The notes under the pieces were generated by a model that did not search any database, was not told the DNA's origin, and was given only the letters and a program-made list of their open reading frames with translations. Below are positions 1 to 5,166 of a DNA stretch of 5,324 bases, in pieces; positions within the stretch are counted from its first letter, which is position 1; every line of letters begins with the position of its first letter. This stretch comes from Methylomarinum sp. (lineage in GTDB: Bacteria > Pseudomonadota > Gammaproteobacteria > Methylococcales > Methylomonadaceae), in assembly GCA_013139755.1 (NCBI GenBank), contig WTAG01000443.1, positions 1 through 5,324 of the forward strand, read 5' to 3'. A program made the translations under genes and the position numbers.

Positions 1-837
1 ACTTTGGTTTTGTAACGGCATTTCCAGCATTTGATTGAAATCACAATCATATACATAGCCTTGCCAGTCTACGCTTAATAGACTTTTACACATGACCTGC
101 TCTAGGTTAGCGGGTTGGTAGGATTGTTTCAGCAAGTTCATATAGTCTTCAAACTGGCCTTTTGCTAACAGTACCGCGCCAAAGCGTTGTATCGGCATAT
201 TGGTGATGGTAAACAGGTTATTGAATTGCAGATCGAAGTGCTGCTTTAAGAACGCTCGATAGGCTTGTTCTAATTGGCTTTGTGATGGCGGTAAGGCAAT
301 ACCTTGTGGATTGAATACCAAGTTTAATACTAGTCCACTTTCTGCTTGGCCATAACCTAATTTGTTAAGTTTTTGTAAAGCTTTAATAGATGCTGAGAAC
401 ACGCCTTTACCACGTTGAGCATCGACATTATCTTCCATATAACATGGCAGTGAAGCGATGACTTCTACTTGTTGTTCAGCCAAAAATTCGGCTGTGCCTT
501 CATATCCTGATTCTACCAAAATAGTCGGATTACAGCGATTCATCACGTGCAGTCCCTGTTGTCTGGCTTGTTTTACCAGCCAACGAAAGTCAGGGTTCAT
601 TTCTGGCGAGCCGCCAGTTAAATCCAGGGTTTCGAGTTGGTATTTATCTGCAAACTGTAGCGCAGTCTCCATGGTCTCACGCGTCATTAGCTCAGTTCGG
701 TTTGGACCTGCATTGACATGGCAATGGGTACAACTCAAATTACACAAATATCCCAGATTCATTTGTAAGGTACTTAATCTTCCTCGACTGATCTGCGGAA
801 AGTCCGTATCAATAAGAAAAGGTTTAACGTCGCGCAT
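1..837 (-). CDS. arsS: Arsenosugar biosynthesis radical SAM protein ArsS (3' end beyond window)
   Basis: A radical SAM enzyme; cyanobacterial ArsS homologues transfer the 5'-deoxyadenosyl group of SAM to dimethylarsenic, making the nucleoside precursor of arsenosugars. The 279 visible residues open with the family-like lead LQMNLGYLCN and the [4Fe-4S] motif C32-x3-C36-x2-C39 followed by H40 (CNLSCTHCHVNAGP). Further family-like blocks are TGGSPEM (74-80, the glycine-rich SAM-binding strand), NRCN (100-103), SLPCY (129-133), NLVFNPQG (172-179), FNNLFTITNMPI (205-216) and, in the DUF3641-like C-terminal part, C250 and C265 (VMCKSLLSVDWQGYVYDCDF). The family is usually somewhat over 300 residues, so the final cysteine-rich tail (often CYGC/AGAGSSC-like, selenocysteine-containing in some members) is cut off by the window edge. 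The ATG at 837 is the first after an in-frame TAA; the leader is AT-rich without a clear Shine-Dalgarno. It lies 21 bp after the DUF2064 gene as the last visible operon gene. Confidence 0.93.
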   Translation of the reverse strand, partial: MRDVKPFLIDTDFPQISRGRLSTLQMNLGYLCNLSCTHCHVNAGPNRTELMTRETMETALQFADKYQLETLDLTGGSPEMNPDFRWLVKQARQQGLHVMNRCNPTILVESGYEGTAEFLAEQQVEVIASLPCYMEDNVDAQRGKGVFSASIKALQKLNKLGYGQAESGLVLNLVFNPQGIALPPSQSQLEQAYRAFLKQHFDLQFNNLFTITNMPIQRFGAVLLAKGQFEDYMNLLKQSYQPANLEQVMCKSLLSVDWQGYVYDCDFNQMLEMPLQNQS

Positions 838-858
838 ATTTATATTATTTTTTTAATG

Positions 859-1545
859 TCAGGAATAATTTTCCAGAGATAAAGTATCCAGAAAACTAAG
901 CAGTTGCTGTTGTTCAGGTACAGGATCAATTAAATTTAGCAAGGCATCACGTAATGAAATGAGGTCTTCTACTTCATCTACATCACGTAGAGAAACTAAA
1001 GTTTTAATATCTCCTACTTGCTCTATTTTGTTAAAGAATTGAGTCCCGGTATCCGCTTCGCTATAGCTTACACCTGTCCAAATAGTGTGTGGTATTTTGC
1101 AGTTCCCCCCAAACAACCAAAAGCCACCGTCAACACTCGGAGCAAAAGCTAACCGCGCTTGCTCATTATGGGGTAACCAGTTAGATGCAGTCAGAAGTTC
1201 TATGGCGGTCATTTGCGGAATATCAGCACCGACCAAGATGACAAAATCATGCTTAGCTAATAATGTTTGATAAATATGCGCCATCCGTTCGCCCAAACCG
1301 CCCTCGCCTTGCCATAAACAGGGTAAATCCTGCCAATAATCATGCGTTAATGCCGATTCTTCTGCTACCGCATAATAACTTGTAATATCATCAAGTTGAC
1401 TTAATGCTTGCACCACAGAGGAAACAGAACGGGACGAGGCTAAGTGAAAAGCTTCCGCATTTTCCTGTCCTAGTTTAACGGCTAGACGGGTTTTAACCGG
1501 AGAAAGCCCAGGCGTTTTAACAAATACAGCTATCGCACCACTCAT
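859..1545 (-). CDS. TIGR04282-type (DUF2064) arsenosugar-cluster glycosyltransferase
   Basis: A 228-residue protein of the DUF2064 family, a GT-A/nucleotidyltransferase-like fold related in shape to CofC and MobA; the members found beside ArsS are classed as TIGR04282 ('transferase 1, rSAM/selenodomain-associated'). Visible hallmarks are the N-terminal FVKTPGLSPVKTRL (8-21, nucleotide-binding loop with conserved K and R), VGADIP (105-110, acidic metal-binding position D108), and PSVDGGFWLFGG (136-147). The end (about 185-205) carries LRDVDEVEDL, the 'D-x-D-x-x-x-D-L' tail typical of this family. No signal peptide or membrane segment is seen, so it should be cytosolic. Its ATG overlaps the upstream glycosyltransferase stop codon as ATGA (4 bp), implying translational coupling. 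The substrate is unknown; transfer of a sugar or nucleotide group during arsenosugar maturation is inferred from context. Confidence 0.9.
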   Translation of the reverse strand: MSGAIAVFVKTPGLSPVKTRLAVKLGQENAEAFHLASSRSVSSVVQALSQLDDITSYYAVAEESALTHDYWQDLPCLWQGEGGLGERMAHIYQTLLAKHDFVILVGADIPQMTAIELLTASNWLPHNEQARLAFAPSVDGGFWLFGGNCKIPHTIWTGVSYSEADTGTQFFNKIEQVGDIKTLVSLRDVDEVEDLISLRDALLNLIDPVPEQQQLLSFLDTLSLENYS

Positions 1546-2228
1546 CCGTTAAACACCAATCGATGTTTAGCCTGACGCGTTAACACCCAGGTTAGCCAAA
1601 TATGGCGAGTACTTGTTAACAACCAGCCATGTTGTTGATAGCGTCTTGCACTGGTTATTAGTTCGGCAGACAATTCTTTTAACGGTATATCTAACGCTTT
1701 TAATCGCACCACAAAGTCCAGATCTTCACCCACTGAAACCGTTTCATCAAATCCGTTTGTGTGCTCAAAAATAGATTTGTTAATAATAAATCCCTGATCG
1801 CCAAATGGCAGTCCAAAATAACGAGAACGAATATTAGCTGCCCAAGCGTTCAATCGTGTTTGTTTGGGGCCATCTTCGGCAAACTTTAATCTAAAATAAG
1901 CCATACTCTGTTCTCCGGATTTTATATAGGACTGTATAGTATCAATAACAGCTAAAGAAAATCGGGTATCGGCATGTAGAAACCAGATCAAATCACCAGT
2001 AACCTGCTTTGCACCGGCATTAAGCTGCTTGGCTCTACCTTGTTCTGACTGTATCCATAACGCATTATCAGGCAGGTTAATAGCTGAAGATTGCGCCTGA
2101 CAAGCAGACAAGATGATTTGAATATCCTTACCGAATACTGCGAGTTCTTTTAGTAAATGTTGCCAGGCATTATCATCAGGACCGACTGGGATAACAATAC
2201 TCAATTTGTCAAAATTTGCCGTAGACAT
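1542..2228 (-). CDS. TIGR04283-type family 2 glycosyltransferase (arsenosugar cluster)
   Basis: A 228-residue GT-A fold, family 2 glycosyltransferase of the type repeatedly found with ArsS (TIGR04283, 'transferase 2, rSAM/selenodomain-associated'). From the chosen start: LSIVIPV (9-15, first Rossmann strand), QGRAKQLNAGA (63-73), WFLHADT (82-88, the DXD-equivalent nucleotide-sugar/metal site), FGDQGFII (142-149), VGEDLDF (166-172, catalytic-base region ED) and TSARRYQQHG (192-201). The C-terminus has a tryptophan- and leucine-rich segment (about 202-216, WLLTSTRHIWLTWVL) that may be membrane-associated; no clear transmembrane anchor is evident. The open frame continues upstream to an ATG at 2282, but that part lies inside the ArsM coding region and does not look like this family; the ATG at 2228 overlaps the ArsM TAA by one base (TAATG), the usual coupling arrangement. 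Donor and acceptor are unknown; addition of an aglycone or sugar to the arsenonucleoside product is inference. Confidence 0.9.
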   Translation of the reverse strand: MSTANFDKLSIVIPVGPDDNAWQHLLKELAVFGKDIQIILSACQAQSSAINLPDNALWIQSEQGRAKQLNAGAKQVTGDLIWFLHADTRFSLAVIDTIQSYIKSGEQSMAYFRLKFAEDGPKQTRLNAWAANIRSRYFGLPFGDQGFIINKSIFEHTNGFDETVSVGEDLDFVVRLKALDIPLKELSAELITSARRYQQHGWLLTSTRHIWLTWVLTRQAKHRLVFNG

Positions 2229-3274
2229 TAGCAGCAAGCCGCACCTGATTCTAACGATGCACCGGTATTGGGTGGCGCACAATCAAATAAACCAAAGTGA
2301 GTCGATTTATCACCCATTAGCTGAAAGTGTTTTGCATAGCGACTGGAACCTAACATGTCATAAGTATTGCCACAGACACGTAAGGGTTTGCCGGTTTCAA
2401 AATGATGATGGTCGTCTAAATCAAAGGCGTGTAGGTGTTCTGATATTGTACCTTTATAAATAGCCAGTTGACCAAAGTCTTCACATCGATCTTCTAATGG
2501 CATTTTAAATGCCCTAATGGTGATTGATCTAAAATTAACCATGCCGATTTTTTCTTCTACTTCGGGGTCTTCCAGGGCTATGGGGCTTTGTTTTACCACA
2601 CGTACATCGGGGCAACCGAGTTCTTGCATTATGCGACGAAAATCTTCCCAATACAGAGCACCGCCTAAACATTCACCTAATAATACCGGTTCAGTTTTTA
2701 GTGCTTGCGGGATGCGTCTATCTGAGTAAACATCAGAAAAATAGATTTCTCCACCGGGCTTTAGCACCCGTAAAATTTCTGACAAGACTTGTCTTTTATC
2801 AGGCGATAAGTTGATCACACAATTTGATACGACAAGATCAATCGAATTATCAGCAATACCCGCCGTCGCCAAATCTTCCATATAACCTTGCTTAAATTCG
2901 ACATTAGATTTTGCATATCCGTAACGCTCAGCATGCCAGTCACAATGATCCTTAGCGACAGCAAGTTGTTCTTCTGTCATATCAATACCAATCACATGAC
3001 CCGACTCACCCACTAAACGCGAGAGCAAGTAACAATCACGCCCTGTGCCACAGCCTAAATCTAATACAGTGCAACCTTCTAAAGCGGGTGGCAAAGGTGT
3101 TCCACAACCGTAATAACGAGCGACTACTTCTGGGTGTAAATCAGCAAGTAGAGGTCGTAAATGCAGTGGTATGGCATCCAAGGTACAACAAGCACTGGTT
3201 TTTAAATCTGCACTGGATTTAAGCACTTGGCCGTAATAGTTTTGTACCGATTCACTGATTGCAGTGTCACTCAT
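2228..3274 (-). CDS. arsM: Arsenite methyltransferase ArsM, long arsenosugar-cluster type
   Basis: A SAM-dependent methyltransferase of 348 residues that methylates trivalent arsenic, supplying dimethylarsenic for ArsS. The start NYYGQ (12-16) and TSACC (26-30) are typical of ArsM. SAM-binding motif I is LDLGCGTGRD (71-80), with IGIDMT (95-100) as the acidic ribose-binding loop and LKPGGEIYFSDVY (171-183) after it. The four arsenic-site cysteines of the algal CmArsM have apparent counterparts: C29/C30, C57 (YYGCGTPLP), C152 (SNCVINLS) and C202 (ECLGGALY). Beyond about residue 265 lies an extra module with DDHHHF (287-292), VCGNTYDML (300-308) and HFGLFDC (326-332), ending in a C347-C348 pair; this extension marks the arsenosugar-associated and algal forms rather than the shorter detoxification ArsM. 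The start at 3274 is fixed by AGGAG five bases upstream; the open frame running on to 3400 is translated palindrome. It is the first gene of the four-gene operon. Confidence 0.95.
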   Translation of the reverse strand: MSDTAISESVQNYYGQVLKSSADLKTSACCTLDAIPLHLRPLLADLHPEVVARYYGCGTPLPPALEGCTVLDLGCGTGRDCYLLSRLVGESGHVIGIDMTEEQLAVAKDHCDWHAERYGYAKSNVEFKQGYMEDLATAGIADNSIDLVVSNCVINLSPDKRQVLSEILRVLKPGGEIYFSDVYSDRRIPQALKTEPVLLGECLGGALYWEDFRRIMQELGCPDVRVVKQSPIALEDPEVEEKIGMVNFRSITIRAFKMPLEDRCEDFGQLAIYKGTISEHLHAFDLDDHHHFETGKPLRVCGNTYDMLGSSRYAKHFQLMGDKSTHFGLFDCAPPNTGASLESGAACC

Positions 3275-3279
3275 ATTTA

Positions 3280-3284
3280 CTCCT
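3280..3284 (-). promoter_or_regulatory. Shine-Dalgarno site of arsM
   Basis: AGGAG on the minus strand, separated by five bases (TAAAT) from the ATG at 3274. It is the strongest ribosome-binding site in the window, and decides for this start over the upstream in-frame ATG in the palindromic repeat. Confidence 0.85.
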
Positions 3285-3294
3285 GTATTTATTG

Positions 3295-3307
3295 GACACT
3301 GTGTGTC
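3295..3307. promoter_or_regulatory. Short palindrome at predicted arsM transcription start (possible operator)
   Basis: GACAC-TGT-GTGTC is a perfect 5-bp inverted repeat with a 3-bp centre, directly downstream of the candidate -10 box and covering the expected +1 region. That is where a repressor or activator dimer often binds. It does not match an ArsR operator that I can recall, and a 5-bp arm can occur by chance. Confidence 0.3.
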
Positions 3308-3336
3308 TTTATAATGTTGTTCTGTAGGATGGGCAA
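3308..3336 (-). promoter_or_regulatory. Candidate sigma-70-like promoter of the arsM operon
   Basis: On the minus strand TTGCCC (3336-3331) and TATAAA (3313-3308) are separated by 17 bases, close to a housekeeping consensus. Transcription would begin near 3301, leaving a leader of about 27 bases before arsM. The -35 box lies inside the outer arm of the 75-bp palindrome, so the repeat may have supplied part of the promoter. The operon could equally be read through from the sigma/anti-sigma genes. Confidence 0.4.
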
Positions 3337-3397
3337 AGTGATAACGTGCCCATCTTTTATGCCTGATGGGCACGAAAAAACCTTTGCCCATCCTACA
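3323..3397. repeat. 75-bp nested palindrome, REP/BIME-like element
   Basis: Outer arms of 16 bp (TGTAGGATGGGCAAAG at 3323-3338 and its exact reverse complement at 3382-3397) enclose inner arms of 10 bp (CGTGCCCATC at 3345-3354 with GATGGGCACG at 3365-3374) around a 10-base loop, with unpaired 6- and 7-base stretches between the stems. The octamer GATGGGCA and its complement TGCCCATC alternate four times (3328-3335, 3347-3354, 3365-3372, 3385-3392), so each half can also fold on itself with an 8-bp stem. This two-in-one design is that of bacterial interspersed palindromes. Similar GTAGG-rTGGGCA repeats are, to my knowledge, scattered through several gammaproteobacterial genomes. It sits between the anti-sigma gene and arsM. 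No transposase is present. Confidence 0.8.
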
Positions 3398-3431
3398 CAT
3401 TATTTAAAATTAACTACTACCCTAGCATACC

Positions 3432-3698
3432 CTATTCACTTGAATGCAAGGCCTTATCTAGCACCTGTTTAATACGTTCACGAGATTGCTCAGACAGCTT
3501 TGCAGACTCGGACAATAACGTTTGTCCGGCTTCACCTGCTTTTAGCATCAGCGTATGTAATCTATTCATATCTCTAGCATAATGTCTGCACAAACTACAC
3601 ATGGCAATATGAAGAGAAAAACCTATTTGCTCTCGCAGAGTCAATTCTTTATCCAGTTTTTTTGACGCTAAGTAGCTGGCTTCTTTACACGTTAACAT
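3432..3698 (-). CDS. Small zf-HC2 anti-sigma-factor-like protein
   Basis: An 88-residue protein with the zinc-binding anti-sigma (ZAS/zf-HC2) signature: C4 near the N-terminus and H30-x3-C34-x2-C37 (HIAMCSLC). In this superfamily these four residues hold zinc, and the fold binds and silences the partner ECF sigma factor. No transmembrane helix is present, so unlike many anti-sigma factors it should be a soluble cytoplasmic sensor. The C-terminal half (about 55-88) is charged and probably helical. It begins 11 bp after the sigma gene, with AGAGG overlapping the sigma TAG stop and eight bases before ATG, so the two are co-transcribed and coupled. Because its ligands are thiols, it could respond to oxidants or to trivalent arsenic; that is inference. 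A function other than sigma inhibition cannot be excluded. Confidence 0.85.
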   Translation of the reverse strand: MLTCKEASYLASKKLDKELTLREQIGFSLHIAMCSLCRHYARDMNRLHTLMLKAGEAGQTLLSESAKLSEQSRERIKQVLDKALHSSE

Positions 3699-3706
3699 TT
3701 CAAAAA

Positions 3707-3711
3707 CCTCT
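3707..3711 (-). promoter_or_regulatory. Shine-Dalgarno site of the anti-sigma gene
   Basis: AGAGG lies eight bases before the ATG at 3698 and overlaps the TAG stop of the sigma gene (3712-3710), so ribosomes finishing the sigma factor can restart on its partner. Confidence 0.6.
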
Positions 3712-4270
3712 ACTGGTTAACCCAATTTATATCTAGACAATGACGTAGTTGTACCCTTACTCTCGACAACATGACCCAAAAATTATTCAGCGTTGAAATA
3801 GACATCACCTCACAAATTTCTTCACTGCTCATATCGTCGAATTCACGCAAAATAAACAATTGCGACATTCGTGATGGTAAACGCTCTACACATGCCTGTA
3901 ACACCTGCATAAACTCTTCTTGTTCCATCGACTTTTCAGGCTTAGACCAGTTAGAAAAATCAACTTTCCAACTTCCTTTTTGATCGAAATAATCTTCCTC
4001 ATCAACCAAGTGCTCATCAAATTCTTGCGTCTTTTCACGTGATGATTTACGAAAATAGTCGATAATTTTATGCTTCAGTATGCCTATCAACCAAGTTTGT
4101 TCAGATGCTTGACCTGCATAATTTTCTTTCGCTTTTAATGCGGCTAATAATGTATCTTGCACTAAATCTTCAGCAACTCCCGCGTCACGAACACGCGCAA
4201 ACCCATAACGATAAAGAATATCCCCATATAATTTCAGCCATTGATCAGGTGGTGACAAGTCATGTGCCAT
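3710..4270 (-). CDS. ECF-type sigma-70 family RNA polymerase sigma factor
   Basis: A 186-residue alternative sigma factor with only regions 2 and 4. Region 2 spans about residues 14-77: AEDLVQDTLLAAL (33-45, core-binding helix) and TWLIGILKHKIIDYFRK (59-75, -10 recognition). An acidic linker follows (about 82-112, including EEDYFDQKGSW). Region 4 spans about 122-180: RLPSRMSQLFILREFDDMSSEEICEVM leads into the -35-reading helix-turn-helix and the tail LNNFWVMLSRVRVQLRHCL (161-179). The linker and the N-x-x-V-x-L-x-R-x-R tail resemble the TIGR02943-like group of sigma factors, which are commonly paired with short zf-HC2 proteins, as here. The ATG at 4270 is preceded by a weak AAGAGA about nine bases upstream. 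It lies 86 bp after DUF547 and upstream of the arsenosugar genes on the same strand, so those genes are candidate targets. Confidence 0.9.
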   Translation of the reverse strand: MAHDLSPPDQWLKLYGDILYRYGFARVRDAGVAEDLVQDTLLAALKAKENYAGQASEQTWLIGILKHKIIDYFRKSSREKTQEFDEHLVDEEDYFDQKGSWKVDFSNWSKPEKSMEQEEFMQVLQACVERLPSRMSQLFILREFDDMSSEEICEVMSISTLNNFWVMLSRVRVQLRHCLDINWVNQ

Positions 4271-4323
4271 CTTATTATTCTCTTTGTTTTTTAATTATTC
4301 CGTTCATTCTAAACATAGAGCGC

Positions 4324-4352
4324 ATATTAATTCGACTTTTTTATATCGTCAG
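4324..4352 (-). promoter_or_regulatory. Candidate promoter of the sigma/anti-sigma pair
   Basis: In the 86-bp gap after the DUF547 stop, CTGACG (4352-4347) and TAATAT (4329-4324) lie 17 bases apart on the minus strand, each matching four of six consensus bases. An ECF-type GGAAC/CGTC promoter was not recognisable, so autoregulation is not shown. The AT-rich setting makes chance matches likely. Confidence 0.25.
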
Positions 4353-4356
4353 CCAA

Positions 4357-5100
4357 TTACTCGACAGCATTAACACTCCAATCGTAAGACATATTTGCTT
4401 TAATTTTTAATTCAGGCAGATCAGTTTGATAGCGTTTAATAAATGCTGACACACCACCCATGGCATCAAAATCATCTTCAAACCAGTCAAATATTTTAGA
4501 AATACGAATGATCTTTTTCTCTATTTTTAAGCCTTTACCTTGATTATTTAAAAATTGTTTTGCTTGATCATTAAGCTGCTCATTAAGCTTCATCGCTGTA
4601 TAAGGTTCATTCCTTAGATCGGGACAGCTGACCGACGCACACACTATCGCCAAATGTATCCGCGGCTCTCCCATAGCTCGCAAAACTTTATGTTCTATTT
4701 CGCCCAAAGAGACAGACTTACCGCCTAACATGCCTGCTGACTTATTCCATACTGGGCTGAACAAGCTACCGACATCTTTAATACTTTTTGTAGGCCAATG
4801 ATCAGCCACCATTTTTAAAGCTAAAATATTATAAGCATTAATATAAAATGCCAGTTCTTCATTACGATTGGATAAATCATCTAATTTAAAATCAGCAAGC
4901 TGCTGATAAGCTTTATCTAAACGACCATTTGACTTAATCGCCTGATAATCAACAGCCATTAACTTTATGTTATTTTTTACGCTGGGGTTAACATGACCCA
5001 ATACAGATTGATAGCTAGTCCAGTCAGGTTCGCTTGCTAGAACATTACCCGCTAAACAGATTAAACCTATCACCCATACTAAAGATATTTTTATGCTCAT
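4357..5100 (-). CDS. Secreted DUF547 domain protein
   Basis: A 247-residue protein of unknown biochemical function belonging to the DUF547 family (PF04784). An N-terminal signal peptide is clear: a lysine near the start, a hydrophobic core (about 5-17) and a likely cleavage after VLA (22/23); Cys15 lacks a proper lipobox, so a soluble periplasmic protein is expected rather than a lipoprotein. DUF547 landmarks are ELAFYINAYNILAL (82-95), VSLGEIEHKVLR (130-141), RIHLAIVCASVSCPDL (147-162, with C154 and C159), IFDWFEDDF (203-211) and the C-terminal YDWSVN (239-244). The conserved Cys, His and Asp/Glu residues have prompted comparisons to transglutaminase-like folds, but no reaction is established. 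The ATG at 5100 has AGG eight bases upstream. It is 66 bp after the phosphate permease and 86 bp before the sigma gene; membership of the arsenic locus is possible but not shown. Confidence 0.87.
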   Translation of the reverse strand: MSIKISLVWVIGLICLAGNVLASEPDWTSYQSVLGHVNPSVKNNIKLMAVDYQAIKSNGRLDKAYQQLADFKLDDLSNRNEELAFYINAYNILALKMVADHWPTKSIKDVGSLFSPVWNKSAGMLGGKSVSLGEIEHKVLRAMGEPRIHLAIVCASVSCPDLRNEPYTAMKLNEQLNDQAKQFLNNQGKGLKIEKKIIRISKIFDWFEDDFDAMGGVSAFIKRYQTDLPELKIKANMSYDWSVNAVE

Positions 5101-5128
5101 CTTAAATGCCTGCCAACACAGTTATCAT

Positions 5129-5157
5129 TTTATCCAAAGTCCCCCAAATGCTTGCAA
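5129..5157 (-). promoter_or_regulatory. Candidate promoter of the DUF547 gene
   Basis: TTGCAA (5157-5152) and GATAAA (5134-5129) are 17 bases apart on the minus strand in the 66-bp gap after the permease gene, four of six matches each. The -35 box overlaps the 8-bp palindrome CTTGCAAG (5151-5158). This is a weak prediction. Confidence 0.25.
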
Positions 5158-5166
5158 GATTTAACA

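Noticed and set aside
458..856. Plus-strand open frame of 132 codons
   Set aside because: It lies antisense to arsS, which is supported by many motifs; the cysteine-rich translation resembles no family.
2229..2282. N-terminal extension of the family 2 glycosyltransferase
   Set aside because: The 18 residues overlap arsM in another frame and precede the conserved first strand without family resemblance; the TAATG junction at 2228 is the better start.
3323..3397. The palindrome as an intrinsic terminator for the sigma/anti-sigma transcript
   Set aside because: On the minus strand no T-run follows either stem; the TTTTTT lies before the inner stem. Weak attenuation remains possible, but it is not a standard terminator.
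3323..3397. CRISPR-like repeat
   Set aside because: The repeated octamers alternate in orientation within one palindrome and have no regular unique spacers.
3275..3400. N-terminal extension of arsM from an ATG at 3400
   Set aside because: The extra residues are a translation of the palindromic repeat and the leader; the ATG at 3274 has a strong AGGAG and gives the usual ArsM beginning.
4271..4356. Autoregulatory ECF promoter before the sigma gene
   Set aside because: No GGAAC-like -35 with a matching CGTC-like -10 at 16-17 bp could be found; only a weak sigma-70-like candidate is listed.
4105..4410. Plus-strand open frame of 101 codons
   Set aside because: It lies antisense to the start of the sigma gene and the gap upstream, with no recognisable domain or ribosome-binding site.
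5050..5100. Lipoprotein signal on the DUF547 protein
   Set aside because: The cysteine at residue 15 is preceded by G-L-I and not by a small residue at -1, so no lipobox; a VLA cleavage site fits better.
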